64,000 bases of DNA from NCBI GenBank assembly GCA_033856025.1, contig JAWVFQ010000018.1, positions 1 to 64,000 of the forward strand. Direction: 5' to 3'. The notes beneath the pieces are model-generated. The model saw nothing but the letters and a program-made list of their open reading frames with translations. It had not been told where the DNA came from and ran no database searches. Of the stretch, positions 1 to 8,896 are shown piece after piece. This DNA is from AC-38 sp033856025 (lineage in GTDB: Bacteria > Actinomycetota > Thermoleophilia > Solirubrobacterales > Solirubrobacteraceae). Both the position numbers and the translations under genes were made by a program. Each line of letters starts with the position of its first letter. The first letter of the stretch is position 1.

Positions 1-237
1 CTCGTCGGCACCTACCTGATCTTCGGCCAGGAGTCAGACGCCGAGGCCGCCCGCGCCCTGCAGCTCCTGGGCCTGGACGCGCAGGACCCCCAGCGCCTCG
101 CGCACCTGCGCGAGCTGCGCCGCGGGCGCTGCCTGATGCGCGACCTCGACGGCCGCGTGGGCGAGGTCCAGATCGACCCCGCCGACCCTCAGCTGCTCGC
201 CGCACTGGACACAACTCCCCGCCACGCCGCCGCATGA
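1..237 (+). CDS. VirB4-like conjugation ATPase, C-terminal end (5' truncated by window)
   Basis: Open from the first base in frame 1 and ending with TGA at 235-237; 78 codons are visible. The tail carries FGQESDAEAARAL and RCLMRDLDGRVGEVQID, which matches the C-terminal end of VirB4/TraC-type ATPases that power type IV secretion in Gram-positive conjugative elements. The Walker motifs would lie upstream of the window. The stop overlaps the ATG of the next gene (ATGA), so the two are probably translationally coupled. The family call rests on the tail and on the conjugation genes downstream. Confidence 0.6.
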   Translation, partial: LVGTYLIFGQESDAEAARALQLLGLDAQDPQRLAHLRELRRGRCLMRDLDGRVGEVQIDPADPQLLAALDTTPRHAAA

Positions 238-2342
238 GCGAACCGCGGGCACGCGAGCTCTCGCCGCGGCACTGGGCTGGCCCGGCGCTCGCCGCGGCGC
301 TCGCTGGGTTTCTGCTCGCGCTGGGTGGTGCGCCGGCGGTGGCGGACGTGTTCTCCAACGTCTCGCCGGGCGCGCAGCCGGGGCTGTCGGGCCGCTACCC
401 GCTGGGCAACTACGCCCTGGATCACCACTTCGACGCCGTCAAGGCCAGCGTGTTCGGGGGTGTGGATGTCAGCGGGGTGCCGGCGCTGATCGCCTACTTC
501 CTGGCCGATGTCATCTGGCAGCTCACCGCCTTCCTGGCCAGCGCGCTGATCACGCTGTTCGCCTTCGCCTTCTCGCTGGACCTCGTCAACGGCAGCGCGT
601 CGACCGCCGGTGCCGGGGCGCTCGAGCCGGTCGGCGCGGCGGTGCGCAGCCTGTATCGCAACACGTTCGGCGAGCCGTGGCTGGTGGTGGCGATCGCGCT
701 GGCGGGGCTGTGGGCGATGTGGAAGGCGCTCGTGCAGCGCCGCTACGCCGAGACCGCCGGCGCGCTGGGCCTGTCGGCCGCGTTCTGCGTGATCGCGCTG
801 GCGTTCGTGATCCAGCCCGAGCGCACCCTCGGCCAGGCCAGCCGCCTGACCAACCAGATGTCCGCCGCCTTCCTCTTGCTCTCCTCCCAAGGCGACGTGA
901 GCGGCGGCCAGCGCGCACGCGTCGACGCGGGCGACCGGCTGTTCGAGCTGCTCGTCCACCAGCCCTGGGCGGTCCTGAACTTCGGCGGCCTTGAGCACTG
1001 CACCCGCCCGGGCCCCGGATCTAAGGCCGAGTCGGTCGCGGTGCGCCCGCTCTCGCGCGACCCCGCCCGCGACGCCCAACTCGCCGCCCAGCTACGCAAC
1101 GGCACCCAAATCCAAGCCGACGGCAAGGCCTGCATTAACAACCAGGCCAACTACGCCCAGCACTTCCTCGCCTACCCGCCCGAGTCAGACGAGCGAAACG
1201 CCCAGTACGAGGCGCTCAGCCACGGCGACCCGGGCAAGCTGCCCGACTCAGACCCAGCCAAGCGCGCCGGCACCTACCCGCTCGGCCCGGCCGATGTACC
1301 GGCGGCGGAGGCGATGAAGCGCGGCGGACAGTTCCAGCGCCTGCTGATGGCCGTGGTCATCCTCATCGCCGAGCTGGGCGCGTTCCTGCTGCTCGGCGCG
1401 CTGGCCGCCGGCGTGATCCTCGCGCAGGTCCTCGTGCTGCTGCTGCTCGCCTTCGCGCCGGTGGCGCTGGTGGCCGGGATCTTCCCCGGCCGCGGACATG
1501 ACTTCTTCCGCGCCTGGCTGGGGCGGCTGATCGCGTTCCTGCTGCGCAAGGCCGCCTACTCGCTGATCCTCGCCGTCCTGCTCGCAGTGCTAGAGGCCGT
1601 CGGCCAAGCCTCAGCCAACCTGGGATGGCTGCTGTCCTTCGGCCTGCAGGCCGCGTTCCTGTGGGCCGTCTTCCTCTACCGCCACCAGCTCGCCGGCCAG
1701 CTCATCACCGCTGCCGGCGGCTCGCACCAGCGACGCGAGCCGATCGACCGCCTGGCATCGCTGTACCTCTGGCGCCAGCTCGCCAGCCCCGCCCGGCGCG
1801 CGCTGCGCCGCCCACACAGAGGCACCCACGCCCACCACCAGCCCCAGTCCGACCAACCCCCGGCGCCCAGCCAGGGCAGCGAAACGACGGACAGCGACGG
1901 AACCGTCGCGGCGCCTGACAGCGCCCCGACCAACCCAACCGCCAGCGGCAACGAGCGTCCCAGCCCTACGCCCTCCAGCGCATCCGACACTCCGGCGGCG
2001 CGCGATGAGGCGCAGCCCCCTCCGCCCGCCCGACCGAGTGCACCCTCAGCCGCGGGGCCATCGCGGGCGGCACGCGACGGGTCTGGGCAACAAGACACGG
2101 CATCGCAGGGCTCCGATCCGTCGCCCGGGCCGAGCGGCGGCGACGCCCCAGCCCGAGAGCCAGACACGCCTGACTTGACGCCAAACGCAGCGGGAGGCGG
2201 GCGCGGCGGCGAGGCGCCGCTGGTCGGAGACCTGCGCCGCGACCGCGAGCGCATGGACCAGGGCACGCCGCCCCACGAGGCGCCCAGCGACCCGCGCGCC
2301 GGCGCACGTTGGCGGCCCTGGCGCCGGGGGCGAGCACGGTGA
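234..2342 (+). CDS. VirB6/TrbL-like polytopic conjugation membrane protein
   Basis: 702 residues. A signal-like hydrophobic stretch (about 15-37) is followed by membrane segments near 82-118, 138-165, 172-197, 365-412 and 430-485. From about residue 500 to the end the protein is a disordered Pro/Ser/Ala/Gln-rich tail. This layout (several membrane helices then a long cytoplasmic or wall-spanning tail) is typical of VirB6/TrbL channel components in actinobacterial conjugative elements. It starts inside the stop of the VirB4-like gene and ends in the overlapping TGATG shared with the next gene. Sequence identity to a named family is not certain; topology and context carry the call. Confidence 0.65.
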   Translation: MSEPRARELSPRHWAGPALAAALAGFLLALGGAPAVADVFSNVSPGAQPGLSGRYPLGNYALDHHFDAVKASVFGGVDVSGVPALIAYFLADVIWQLTAFLASALITLFAFAFSLDLVNGSASTAGAGALEPVGAAVRSLYRNTFGEPWLVVAIALAGLWAMWKALVQRRYAETAGALGLSAAFCVIALAFVIQPERTLGQASRLTNQMSAAFLLLSSQGDVSGGQRARVDAGDRLFELLVHQPWAVLNFGGLEHCTRPGPGSKAESVAVRPLSRDPARDAQLAAQLRNGTQIQADGKACINNQANYAQHFLAYPPESDERNAQYEALSHGDPGKLPDSDPAKRAGTYPLGPADVPAAEAMKRGGQFQRLLMAVVILIAELGAFLLLGALAAGVILAQVLVLLLLAFAPVALVAGIFPGRGHDFFRAWLGRLIAFLLRKAAYSLILAVLLAVLEAVGQASANLGWLLSFGLQAAFLWAVFLYRHQLAGQLITAAGGSHQRREPIDRLASLYLWRQLASPARRALRRPHRGTHAHHQPQSDQPPAPSQGSETTDSDGTVAAPDSAPTNPTASGNERPSPTPSSASDTPAARDEAQPPPPARPSAPSAAGPSRAARDGSGQQDTASQGSDPSPGPSGGDAPAREPDTPDLTPNAAGGGRGGEAPLVGDLRRDRERMDQGTPPHEAPSDPRAGARWRPWRRGRAR

Positions 2343-2875
2343 TGGCCCGGCTGCGCGCCCTGTCCGAGCGCCCGATCGCGGGCGGCCAGCGCCACGCGGC
2401 GTTCGCGCTGGCCGCGGCGATCGTGCTCGCTGCGGGCAGCGCTCTGATCCTCACGCGCCCCGCGCAGCGCCCGCCGCCGCGCACCAGCGCACCGGCCGCC
2501 ACGCAGGCGCCCGCGCCGCCCCCTCCCGCTGCTTCCGCCGCCGCCTCGTCCGCTGTGGCCACTTCGAGTGCGCGTCGCGCGGCCCGGCGGTTCCTGGCCG
2601 GCTACCTGCCCTTCCTCTACGGCCGCCGCCCGGACCCCCGATCGATCTGCTGCGCCGACGCTGGCCTGCTGCGCGCGCTGCGCCACCAGCGCGTGCGCCC
2701 CACCCCGGCGCTGCGCCGCCGGCGCCCGCGGGTGGTCTGGCTGCGCGCCCGGTCCGCGGGGCGTGGGGTGGCGGTCGTCGCTTTGATCGATGACGGGGGC
2801 GTGGCCCGCTACCGGATCGGCCTGCTGCTCAGCCGCCCGGGCGGCTGGCACGTGAGCGCGGTGGAGGGAGACTAG
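2342..2875 (+). CDS. VirB8-like single-pass conjugation protein
   Basis: 177 residues from an ATG that overlaps the previous stop (TGATG). One membrane helix lies near residues 18-38, then a Pro/Ala-rich linker, then a compact C-terminal domain of about 95 residues starting FLAGYLPFLYG and ending RPGGWHVSAVEGD. The pattern 'single helix, linker, NTF2-like fold finishing with W-x-V' is what VirB8/TcpC/TraM-type assembly factors show. It lies between the VirB6-like gene and the wall hydrolase, in the expected order. A longer in-frame ATG at 2309 is less likely because it loses the tight overlap. Confidence 0.55.
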   Translation: MARLRALSERPIAGGQRHAAFALAAAIVLAAGSALILTRPAQRPPPRTSAPAATQAPAPPPPAASAAASSAVATSSARRAARRFLAGYLPFLYGRRPDPRSICCADAGLLRALRHQRVRPTPALRRRRPRVVWLRARSAGRGVAVVALIDDGGVARYRIGLLLSRPGGWHVSAVEGD

Positions 2876-4153
2876 GTGCCCGGGCCGGCGCTGATCGCAG
2901 CCGCCGGGCGCGCGCGCCGCGGCGGCTGGCGGCGCCTGGCCGCCCCCGTCTTGGGCGGTGCGCTGGGAGCGTTCGCGGCGGTGATCGGGACGATGATCGC
3001 GATCACCGGCACCGACCTCTCGTGCCTGGCCGGCGCGAGCGCCTCGGCCGCGACGGGCCCGGCGCCGTCGCGCTCGGCGCGGGCGGACATCCCCCGCGCG
3101 CGCCTCGCGATCTACCGGGCAGCCGGAGCGCGCTTTCACCTGGACTGGACTTTCCTGGCGTCGATCGGCGCGCAGGAGTGCAGCCACGGCTCCTGCGCCG
3201 GCGACAACGGCTCGGGGTGCGCGGGGCCGATGCAGATCTCCTTTCGCCGCGGCAGCCCCTGCAGCCCCGGCTCCGGTCCCACCGAGTGGGACCTCAACCG
3301 CACCGACGGCGACGGCGACGGGCACGCCGACATCAACAACCCCGCCGACGCCATCTTCACCGCCGCGCGGGTGCTGCGCCTCTCCAAGGGCGCCCCGCGC
3401 ACCGGCGGCTCCTACGCCTCCTACCGCCAGGCCGCCTGTCGCTACTACGGCGCCTGCGCCGACAGCTCGGCCAACTACGCCGACCAGGTGATGGCCCGCG
3501 CCGTGCAGTACGGCTTCCGCGGCGTCGGCGCGTCTGCTCCGACCGACCCCGCCCGCGCGCTGGCCGCGCCGGTGGCGTCCGGCGACGCAGGGGGCTGCGG
3601 CCAGGCCGCGGGCGCCATGATGGGGGCCGGGCCGCTGGGCCCGGTGCGACGCCTCTACGCCCCCGCTCGGCTGGCGACGCTGTCTACGTTCGCGGTCGCC
3701 CCGGGCGGGGGGCTGGTGAGCTGCGACGCGCGCATCGTCGCCGACGTGAACTACCTGACGCGGCGCTACGGGGTGTGGGTGACCGCCTGCTACGCGATCC
3801 ACTCGCTCACCGGCGATCACCCCCTCGGCGCCGCCATCGACGTCGTGCCCCGCGACGGCGACTGGAGTCGCACCATGCGCCTGGCCCGCGCGATCGGCTG
3901 GCAGCCCGTCTGCGCCGGATCGGGGACCGCGCCCTCCTGCGCACGTCTGCCGTTTCGCTTCGTGGCCTACAACGGCTTCCCCAACCACGGCGACCCCGCC
4001 CACTGCGTCCCCTGCGCGGGCGGCGCGCACCTGCACATCTCCTGGCAGACCTCCAGCTCGCTCGGCCAGCCCGACAACCGCCCGCGCACCACCTACAGCC
4101 CAGCGCGCTGGATCGACGCCTTCACCGTCCCCGGACAGGCCCCCAGCGCATGA
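2876..4153 (+). CDS. Two-domain peptidoglycan hydrolase: lytic transglycosylase plus M15-like peptidase
   Basis: 425 residues, GTG start directly after the previous TAG. A membrane anchor lies near residues 22-45. Residues about 75-225 look like a soluble lytic transglycosylase: IGAQECSHG supplies the catalytic-type Glu, followed by CAGPMQISF and a late Tyr-rich helix. Residues about 275-425 look like an M15-type D,D-peptidase: HPLGAAIDVVP (H and D zinc ligands) and HLHISW (second His). Such VirB1-like enzymes open the cell wall for the conjugation channel. Carrying both glycan- and peptide-cleaving domains in one chain is notable. No stop or frameshift was seen, and active-site residues appear intact in both halves. 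Confidence 0.75.
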   Translation: MPGPALIAAAGRARRGGWRRLAAPVLGGALGAFAAVIGTMIAITGTDLSCLAGASASAATGPAPSRSARADIPRARLAIYRAAGARFHLDWTFLASIGAQECSHGSCAGDNGSGCAGPMQISFRRGSPCSPGSGPTEWDLNRTDGDGDGHADINNPADAIFTAARVLRLSKGAPRTGGSYASYRQAACRYYGACADSSANYADQVMARAVQYGFRGVGASAPTDPARALAAPVASGDAGGCGQAAGAMMGAGPLGPVRRLYAPARLATLSTFAVAPGGGLVSCDARIVADVNYLTRRYGVWVTACYAIHSLTGDHPLGAAIDVVPRDGDWSRTMRLARAIGWQPVCAGSGTAPSCARLPFRFVAYNGFPNHGDPAHCVPCAGGAHLHISWQTSSSLGQPDNRPRTTYSPARWIDAFTVPGQAPSA

Positions 4154-4338
4154 GCCATCCCGCCCCCGATCGCGGTGGCGGCCCGCCGCGCGCGGCCTTC
4201 ACAGCGCCCATCACCTCGGGCTTCACATCGCCCATCACCCACGGCCCTAGCGCGCTAGCCGGATTCGCCGCGGGCGTGGGCGATCGCGGGCGATCCGCCG
4301 CGCCGACATCCCTATCCGCAAGGCAACCCCGGTCGTGA
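4150..4338 (+). CDS. Small hypothetical protein coupled into the conjugation operon
   Basis: 62 codons. The ATG (4150-4152) overlaps the stop of the wall hydrolase and the TGA (4336-4338) overlaps the GTG of the TraD-like gene, so it fills the gap exactly. The peptide is Pro/Gly/Ala-rich with a tandem short repeat around TAPITSGFTSPITHG, encoded by two near-identical 18-base units at 4198-4215 and 4222-4239. No membrane helix or known domain is visible. The perfect fit between neighbours argues for a real gene, but a spacer that happens to be open cannot be excluded. Confidence 0.45.
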   Translation: MSHPAPDRGGGPPRAAFTAPITSGFTSPITHGPSALAGFAAGVGDRGRSAAPTSLSARQPRS

Positions 4339-6914
4339 AGGCCCGAGGATCCCAGGACGCCGGGGTCGCGATGGCGGTGCTCATGGCGCTCGCCGGCAGC
4401 CTGCTGGCCCACCTCGCCACGGGAGCCCATGCCGGTCCGTCGCCGAGGGTGCCCAGCTGGGGAGCTCCCGTGCTCGGAGCGCTAGCGGTCCTCGTCGCTG
4501 CGGTGGCCGTACTGCGGGAGGTGGTGACTCGTCGGGCGCTCAGGCGGCGCGTCGTCGTCGCAGTGGTCCCCGCTGACGAGTTCGATCCCTCGGCGGAGGC
4601 GGTGGCCAGGTTCGCGGCGCAGCTCTCGCGGTTCGCTCGCGGCCCGCGCGGCTGGCTGGCGCGGCCCGCCAGCGCCCTGCGGGTACGCCTAGAGCCCGAC
4701 CGCGACGGGCGCCTGGCCTACCTGCTCGAGGTCCCCGACCACGCGCAAGCGCTGCTGCGCTCGGCGCTGCGCACCTATGAGGGAGTCGAGCTGCGCCAGC
4801 CCGACTCGCTGCGCGGCGATCGATCCGCTGCGGCCGTGAGTGTGGTGCGCTGCGAGCTGGTGCTGGCGCGGCCCAGCATCGAGCCGCTAGGACGCCTGGA
4901 TCTCGACCCCGATCCGCTCGGTGCCTTCGCCGCCGCGCTACGAGCCCTGGACTGGGCCCGCGGCGAGCGGGCGGTGGTGTGCGTCGACCTGCTGGCGGCC
5001 AGCCCCGCTCGCAGCCGCCGCCTGCGCCAGCGGCTGCTTCGCCAGGCCCGCCACCACGAGCCGCCCGCCCTCGGGGAGCCAGTGCTCGAGTCGCGCCGCG
5101 GCGCTCGCGCGACGGCGGCGGCGCTGGCGCAGCGTCGCGCCGCCGGGCACGCGATCGACGCCAAGCTCAAGGACGCTGGCGCGCTGTTTGAGCTGCAGGT
5201 CCTGGTGGCCTGCTCCAGCCCCTCGCGTGCGCGGGCGCGAGAGGCGCTGCGCTGCGCTCTGGGCGCCTTTGACTCGCTGGCCGAGCGCAACTGGCTGCGC
5301 GCCAGCGGCCTGCGCCTTCCCGGCCTGGAGTTCCTGGGCTCAGACCTGCCCCTGCGCCGCGGGCGCTTCGACCGCCGGCTGGCAAGCGGCCGCTTCCGGC
5401 CCGCCCGCCGCGGCGTCATAGGCGTTCGCGAGGTAGCTGGCTTCCTCAAGCCGCCGACCGTGCGCTGCGTCATCGACGAGGTCGCGCGCAGCGGCCCCCT
5501 GGTCCCCTCGCCACCCCCGCTGCCGAGCTTCGACGGCCAACGCGAGCTGATCCCCCTGGGCCGGGTGGCCGGCGAGGAGGGCGAGCGGCTGGTCGGCGTG
5601 CGCGTGGCGGACACGTTCTTCTCCTACGTGGCCGGGCGCTCTCGCTACGGCAAGACCGAGCTTGCAATCGCCCAGTTCCTGCACCTGGTCAAGGCCGGCC
5701 ACGGCGGCCTGTTCCTCGACCCCCACGAGGACGCCCTCGCACGGATAAAGCCCCACCTCACCGACCCCGGCGTGCGCGAGCGGGTGGTGGAGATCAACCT
5801 CGCCGCCCGCCGCATCACCCAGCCGGCGTGGAACCTCTTCGAGCTAACCAGCGCGGATCCGCTGGAGGCCGAGGGGCGGGTGGAGGCGATCGTCGACGCC
5901 TTCGCCTCCGCCCTGCGGTGGGATGAGCGAAACAACCGCGCGCTCACCCTCACCACCCAGGCTGCCCAAGCCCTCGCCGCCCTAGCCCACACCCTCCCCG
6001 CGCAGCTGGCGCCGACGATCTTCCAGCTGCCCACGCTGCTCTCAGAGCCCGACTGGCGCGCCGGTGTGCTGCCCTTCTTGCCGGTGGCCAGCCGGCGCTT
6101 TTGGACCGAGCGCTTCCCGCGGCTGCCCGACGACGCGATCACCCCAGTCACCAACCTCATCGATCGCCTGCGCGCCTCCACTCCCACCAGCGCCCTGCTG
6201 GGCCAGAGCCAGAGCACCTACCGCATCCGCCACGCCATGGACAACGGGCAGATCGTGCTGGCCTGCCCGGGATCCGGCGGTGCGCGCGACCGGCTGCTGG
6301 CCAACCTGCTCGTGTTCGACCTGCTGCACGCCGCCAAGGCCCGCGCCGACACCCCACCCGAGCGCCGACGGGCGTTCTTCTGCTTCCTAGACGAGGTCCA
6401 GACCTACGACGGCGCCGCGTCGGGCAACCTCGCCGCCCTGCTCGAGCAAAGTGCCAAGTACGGCATCCGCGCCTTCCTGCTCAACCAGAACCCCGAGCGC
6501 CTCACCCAAGCCACGCTGAACGCGGTCACCACCAACCGCTCGCACCTGCTCGCCACCGCCCTGAACGCCCGTGCCGGCGCGCTGATCGCGCGCGAATGGG
6601 CGGGCGAGCTCGACCCCGCCGCGCTCACCCGTCTGCAGCGCTTCGCGTTCCTGGGGCAGGTCACCGCCCAGGGCAAGCTCAGCGCCCCCTTCCACCTGCG
6701 CGCCCCCGCCGTCGAGGAGCTCCACGGCCCCGGGCGCCCAGACCAGCTGCACGCGCTGGAGAGCGCGATCGATCGCCACCGCCGACCTGCCCGCCAGGCG
6801 CTCGAGCACCTCGACACCCTCGACGAGCGCATCCTCACCGAGCTGCGAAGCCACGGCCCCAGCCGCCGCGGATCGACGGGCGCGCTGGCCATCGACCCGC
6901 CCCCCGCGCCATGA
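4335..6914 (+). CDS. TraD/VirD4-like type IV coupling ATPase
   Basis: 859 residues, GTG start inside the preceding stop. Two hydrophobic segments lie near residues 15-30 and 38-58, then a large soluble part. Walker A is GRSRYGKT near residue 434 and Walker B is FFCFLDEVQTYDG near residue 680, followed by a sensor-like TNRSHLLATAL. This is the layout of coupling proteins or HerA/TraG-type ATPases that feed DNA to the conjugation channel. The long region between the membrane and Walker A (about 60-400) is typical of the actinobacterial form. Its stop overlaps the ATG of the replication-relaxation gene. Confidence 0.75.
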   Translation: MKARGSQDAGVAMAVLMALAGSLLAHLATGAHAGPSPRVPSWGAPVLGALAVLVAAVAVLREVVTRRALRRRVVVAVVPADEFDPSAEAVARFAAQLSRFARGPRGWLARPASALRVRLEPDRDGRLAYLLEVPDHAQALLRSALRTYEGVELRQPDSLRGDRSAAAVSVVRCELVLARPSIEPLGRLDLDPDPLGAFAAALRALDWARGERAVVCVDLLAASPARSRRLRQRLLRQARHHEPPALGEPVLESRRGARATAAALAQRRAAGHAIDAKLKDAGALFELQVLVACSSPSRARAREALRCALGAFDSLAERNWLRASGLRLPGLEFLGSDLPLRRGRFDRRLASGRFRPARRGVIGVREVAGFLKPPTVRCVIDEVARSGPLVPSPPPLPSFDGQRELIPLGRVAGEEGERLVGVRVADTFFSYVAGRSRYGKTELAIAQFLHLVKAGHGGLFLDPHEDALARIKPHLTDPGVRERVVEINLAARRITQPAWNLFELTSADPLEAEGRVEAIVDAFASALRWDERNNRALTLTTQAAQALAALAHTLPAQLAPTIFQLPTLLSEPDWRAGVLPFLPVASRRFWTERFPRLPDDAITPVTNLIDRLRASTPTSALLGQSQSTYRIRHAMDNGQIVLACPGSGGARDRLLANLLVFDLLHAAKARADTPPERRRAFFCFLDEVQTYDGAASGNLAALLEQSAKYGIRAFLLNQNPERLTQATLNAVTTNRSHLLATALNARAGALIAREWAGELDPAALTRLQRFAFLGQVTAQGKLSAPFHLRAPAVEELHGPGRPDQLHALESAIDRHRRPARQALEHLDTLDERILTELRSHGPSRRGSTGALAIDPPPAP

Positions 6915-7792
6915 GCGCCCCCAGCCGCGCGGCCGCTCCGCTGTCGCCCGCCGCGACGGAGGTTCTGGCCTGGGTGGCCCATCACCGGCTGCTGTCCTCC
7001 GGCCAGGTCCACAGGCTGCGCGCGCCGGGCGCATCGCGACGCTGGACGCTGATCGTGCTGGGCGACCTCCAGCAGCGCGGGCTGCTCGCCCACGTAAGGG
7101 CGGGCGGAGCGCGCAAGCTCTGGCACGCCACCGCGCTGGGCGCGAAGCTCGCCGCCGACGGCGGCCTGCTCGACCACCCCCCCAAGGTCCTCGCCGCGCA
7201 GGAGGCGTCGGGGGCGCTTCAGGCCCACACGCTCGCGGTAAACGACGTCGGCATCTGCTTCGCAGCCGCCGCGCGCGAGCGCGGCGACGAGCTGGGTCCG
7301 CTGGGCTGGCGCCACGAGGTCGCCCACCCCCTGCCCGGCCGCGGGCGGCTGATCGCCGACGCCCTGCTCACCTACCTGCTCACCAACGACCAAGGGTTGT
7401 CGCTCCAGTACCGGCTGCTCGAGCTCGACCGCGCCACCCAGCCCGCCGAGCGCCTGGCCGCCAAGCTGCGCCGCTACGCCCAGCTGCACAACGCCACCAA
7501 CCGCCACGCCGAACCCGCCTGGCGCACGTGGTACCCGGCCTTCCCCGGCGTCCTCGTCGTGCTCGACGGCGGCGACCCCGCGGTCCTGCAGCGCCGCCGG
7601 CGCGCGGTGCTCGCCGTCTGCGCCGCCAGCCCCGACCTCTCGCGCACCCCGCAGGTCGCGATCTCGATCTGCCTGCTCGCCGACCTCCAAGCCCACGGGC
7701 CCTTCGCCCCTGTCTTCCTGCGACCCGGCCACCCCGACCAGCCCGCCGACTGGCTCGGACGCAGCGCCGCCGACCAGCGCCCCCAGGGGTAG
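6911..7792 (+). CDS. Replication-relaxation family protein
   Basis: 293 residues from an ATG overlapping the previous stop. The N-terminal 100 residues form a winged helix: 'VLAWVAHHRLLSSGQVHRL', then 'LGDLQQRGLLAHV' and WHATALGAK. The C-terminal part contains HEVAHPLPGRGRLIADALLTY, a Glu-rich stretch YRLLELDRAT and PAFPGVLVVLDG, which match replication-relaxation proteins found beside TraD-like genes in plasmids and conjugative elements. It is thought to act at the transfer or replication origin. No relaxase of another type is present in the window, so it may be the DNA-processing factor of this element. Confidence 0.7.
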   Translation: MSAPSRAAAPLSPAATEVLAWVAHHRLLSSGQVHRLRAPGASRRWTLIVLGDLQQRGLLAHVRAGGARKLWHATALGAKLAADGGLLDHPPKVLAAQEASGALQAHTLAVNDVGICFAAAARERGDELGPLGWRHEVAHPLPGRGRLIADALLTYLLTNDQGLSLQYRLLELDRATQPAERLAAKLRRYAQLHNATNRHAEPAWRTWYPAFPGVLVVLDGGDPAVLQRRRRAVLAVCAASPDLSRTPQVAISICLLADLQAHGPFAPVFLRPGHPDQPADWLGRSAADQRPQG

Positions 7793-7795
7793 CCG

Positions 7796-8896
7796 GTGGC
7801 CCAGTCGCGCGCAACCGCCCCACGCCGCGCCGCAGCGCCGCCGACGGCGCCGCATCCGGCCTATCGCGTCATCCAGGGCGACTGCGTCTCGGTCCTCGCC
7901 GGGCTGGCGCGCGACAGCGTGGACGCGGTCGTCACCGACCCGCCGTATGGGATCGACTTCCAGGGCGCGCACTGGGACGGGCGCTCGATCCGCCAAGCCG
8001 CCACCCAGCGCGCCGGACGGTGCCTGGCACCCGGGGAGGCCTACCAGGCCTGGTGCACCCAGTGGGCAGCAGAGTGCGCCCGGGTGATGCGCCCCGGCGC
8101 GCACCTGGTCGGCTTCGGCTCGCCGCGCACGGCGCACCGCCTAGCGTGCGCGCTGGAGGACGCGGGCCTGCAGTTGCGCGACACCCTCATGTGGCTCTAC
8201 GGCACCGGGATGCCCAAGTCCCGGCGCCTGCCGGGCGGACGCTCCACCGCGCTGAAGCCCGCCTACGAGCCGATCCTCCTAGCCCGAAAGCCCCTCCAAA
8301 GCACCACTCCAGAGAACCTGGCTCATCACGGCACCGGCGCCCTCAACGCCGCCGCCTGCTCGACGGATGGTCGCTACCCCGCCAACGTGCTTGCCGCCCA
8401 CGCCGCAGGCTGCCGGCGCGCCGGCTGCGCGGCCGACTGCCCGCTGCGCCTGATCGACGAGTCCGCGGCGCGCACGCGGACGCCGTCGGCGAGCCTGCGC
8501 CAAGCCAGCCGCGTCTTCTACTGCCCCAAGGCCAGCCGCACCGAGCGAGACGCCGGCTGCCAGGCCCTGCCCCGCCGACCGCTGGACCTGTTCCCTAACG
8601 CCCAGCGCGGCCAGCGCCCCGCCCCTGCCCGAAACCCCCACCCCACGGTCAAGCCGCTTGCGCTGATGCGCTGGCTCATCGCCCTCACCACCCCGGAGGG
8701 CGGGCTCGTCGTGGACCCGTTCTGCGGATCGGGGTCCACCGGCGCCGGCGCCCTGCTCGAGCATCGGCGCTTCATCGGCGTCGAGCTGGAGCCCAGCTTC
8801 GCCGCCATCGCCCGGGCCCGCCTCGCCCACTGGGCCCACGCGGAGGGCAGCGACGAAGCAGGTGAGCGCCGCCCTTTACGCCCGCCGCCAGCGTGA
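7796..8896 (+). CDS. Site-specific DNA methyltransferase (amino-methylating, beta-type motif order)
   Basis: 366 residues, GTG start 3 bases after the previous stop. Motif IV, TDPPYGIDFQGAHWD, lies near residues 43-57; the AdoMet motif, DPFCGSGSTGAGALLEHRRFIGVELEP, lies near 305-330. Catalytic motif before AdoMet motif is the beta order of N6-adenine/N4-cytosine methyltransferases. The target-recognition part lies between them and is rich in Cys. No restriction gene is adjacent, so it is probably an orphan methylase protecting the element's DNA on entry to a new host. Its end overlaps the GTG of the excisionase-like gene. Confidence 0.8.
   Translation: MAQSRATAPRRAAAPPTAPHPAYRVIQGDCVSVLAGLARDSVDAVVTDPPYGIDFQGAHWDGRSIRQAATQRAGRCLAPGEAYQAWCTQWAAECARVMRPGAHLVGFGSPRTAHRLACALEDAGLQLRDTLMWLYGTGMPKSRRLPGGRSTALKPAYEPILLARKPLQSTTPENLAHHGTGALNAAACSTDGRYPANVLAAHAAGCRRAGCAADCPLRLIDESAARTRTPSASLRQASRVFYCPKASRTERDAGCQALPRRPLDLFPNAQRGQRPAPARNPHPTVKPLALMRWLIALTTPEGGLVVDPFCGSGSTGAGALLEHRRFIGVELEPSFAAIARARLAHWAHAEGSDEAGERRPLRPPPA

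Noticed and set aside
1676..4036. Long open frame (786 codons) on the minus strand
   Set aside because: It lies opposite three well-supported conjugation genes; its composition is the Arg/Ala/Gly-rich pattern of antisense frames in high-GC DNA.
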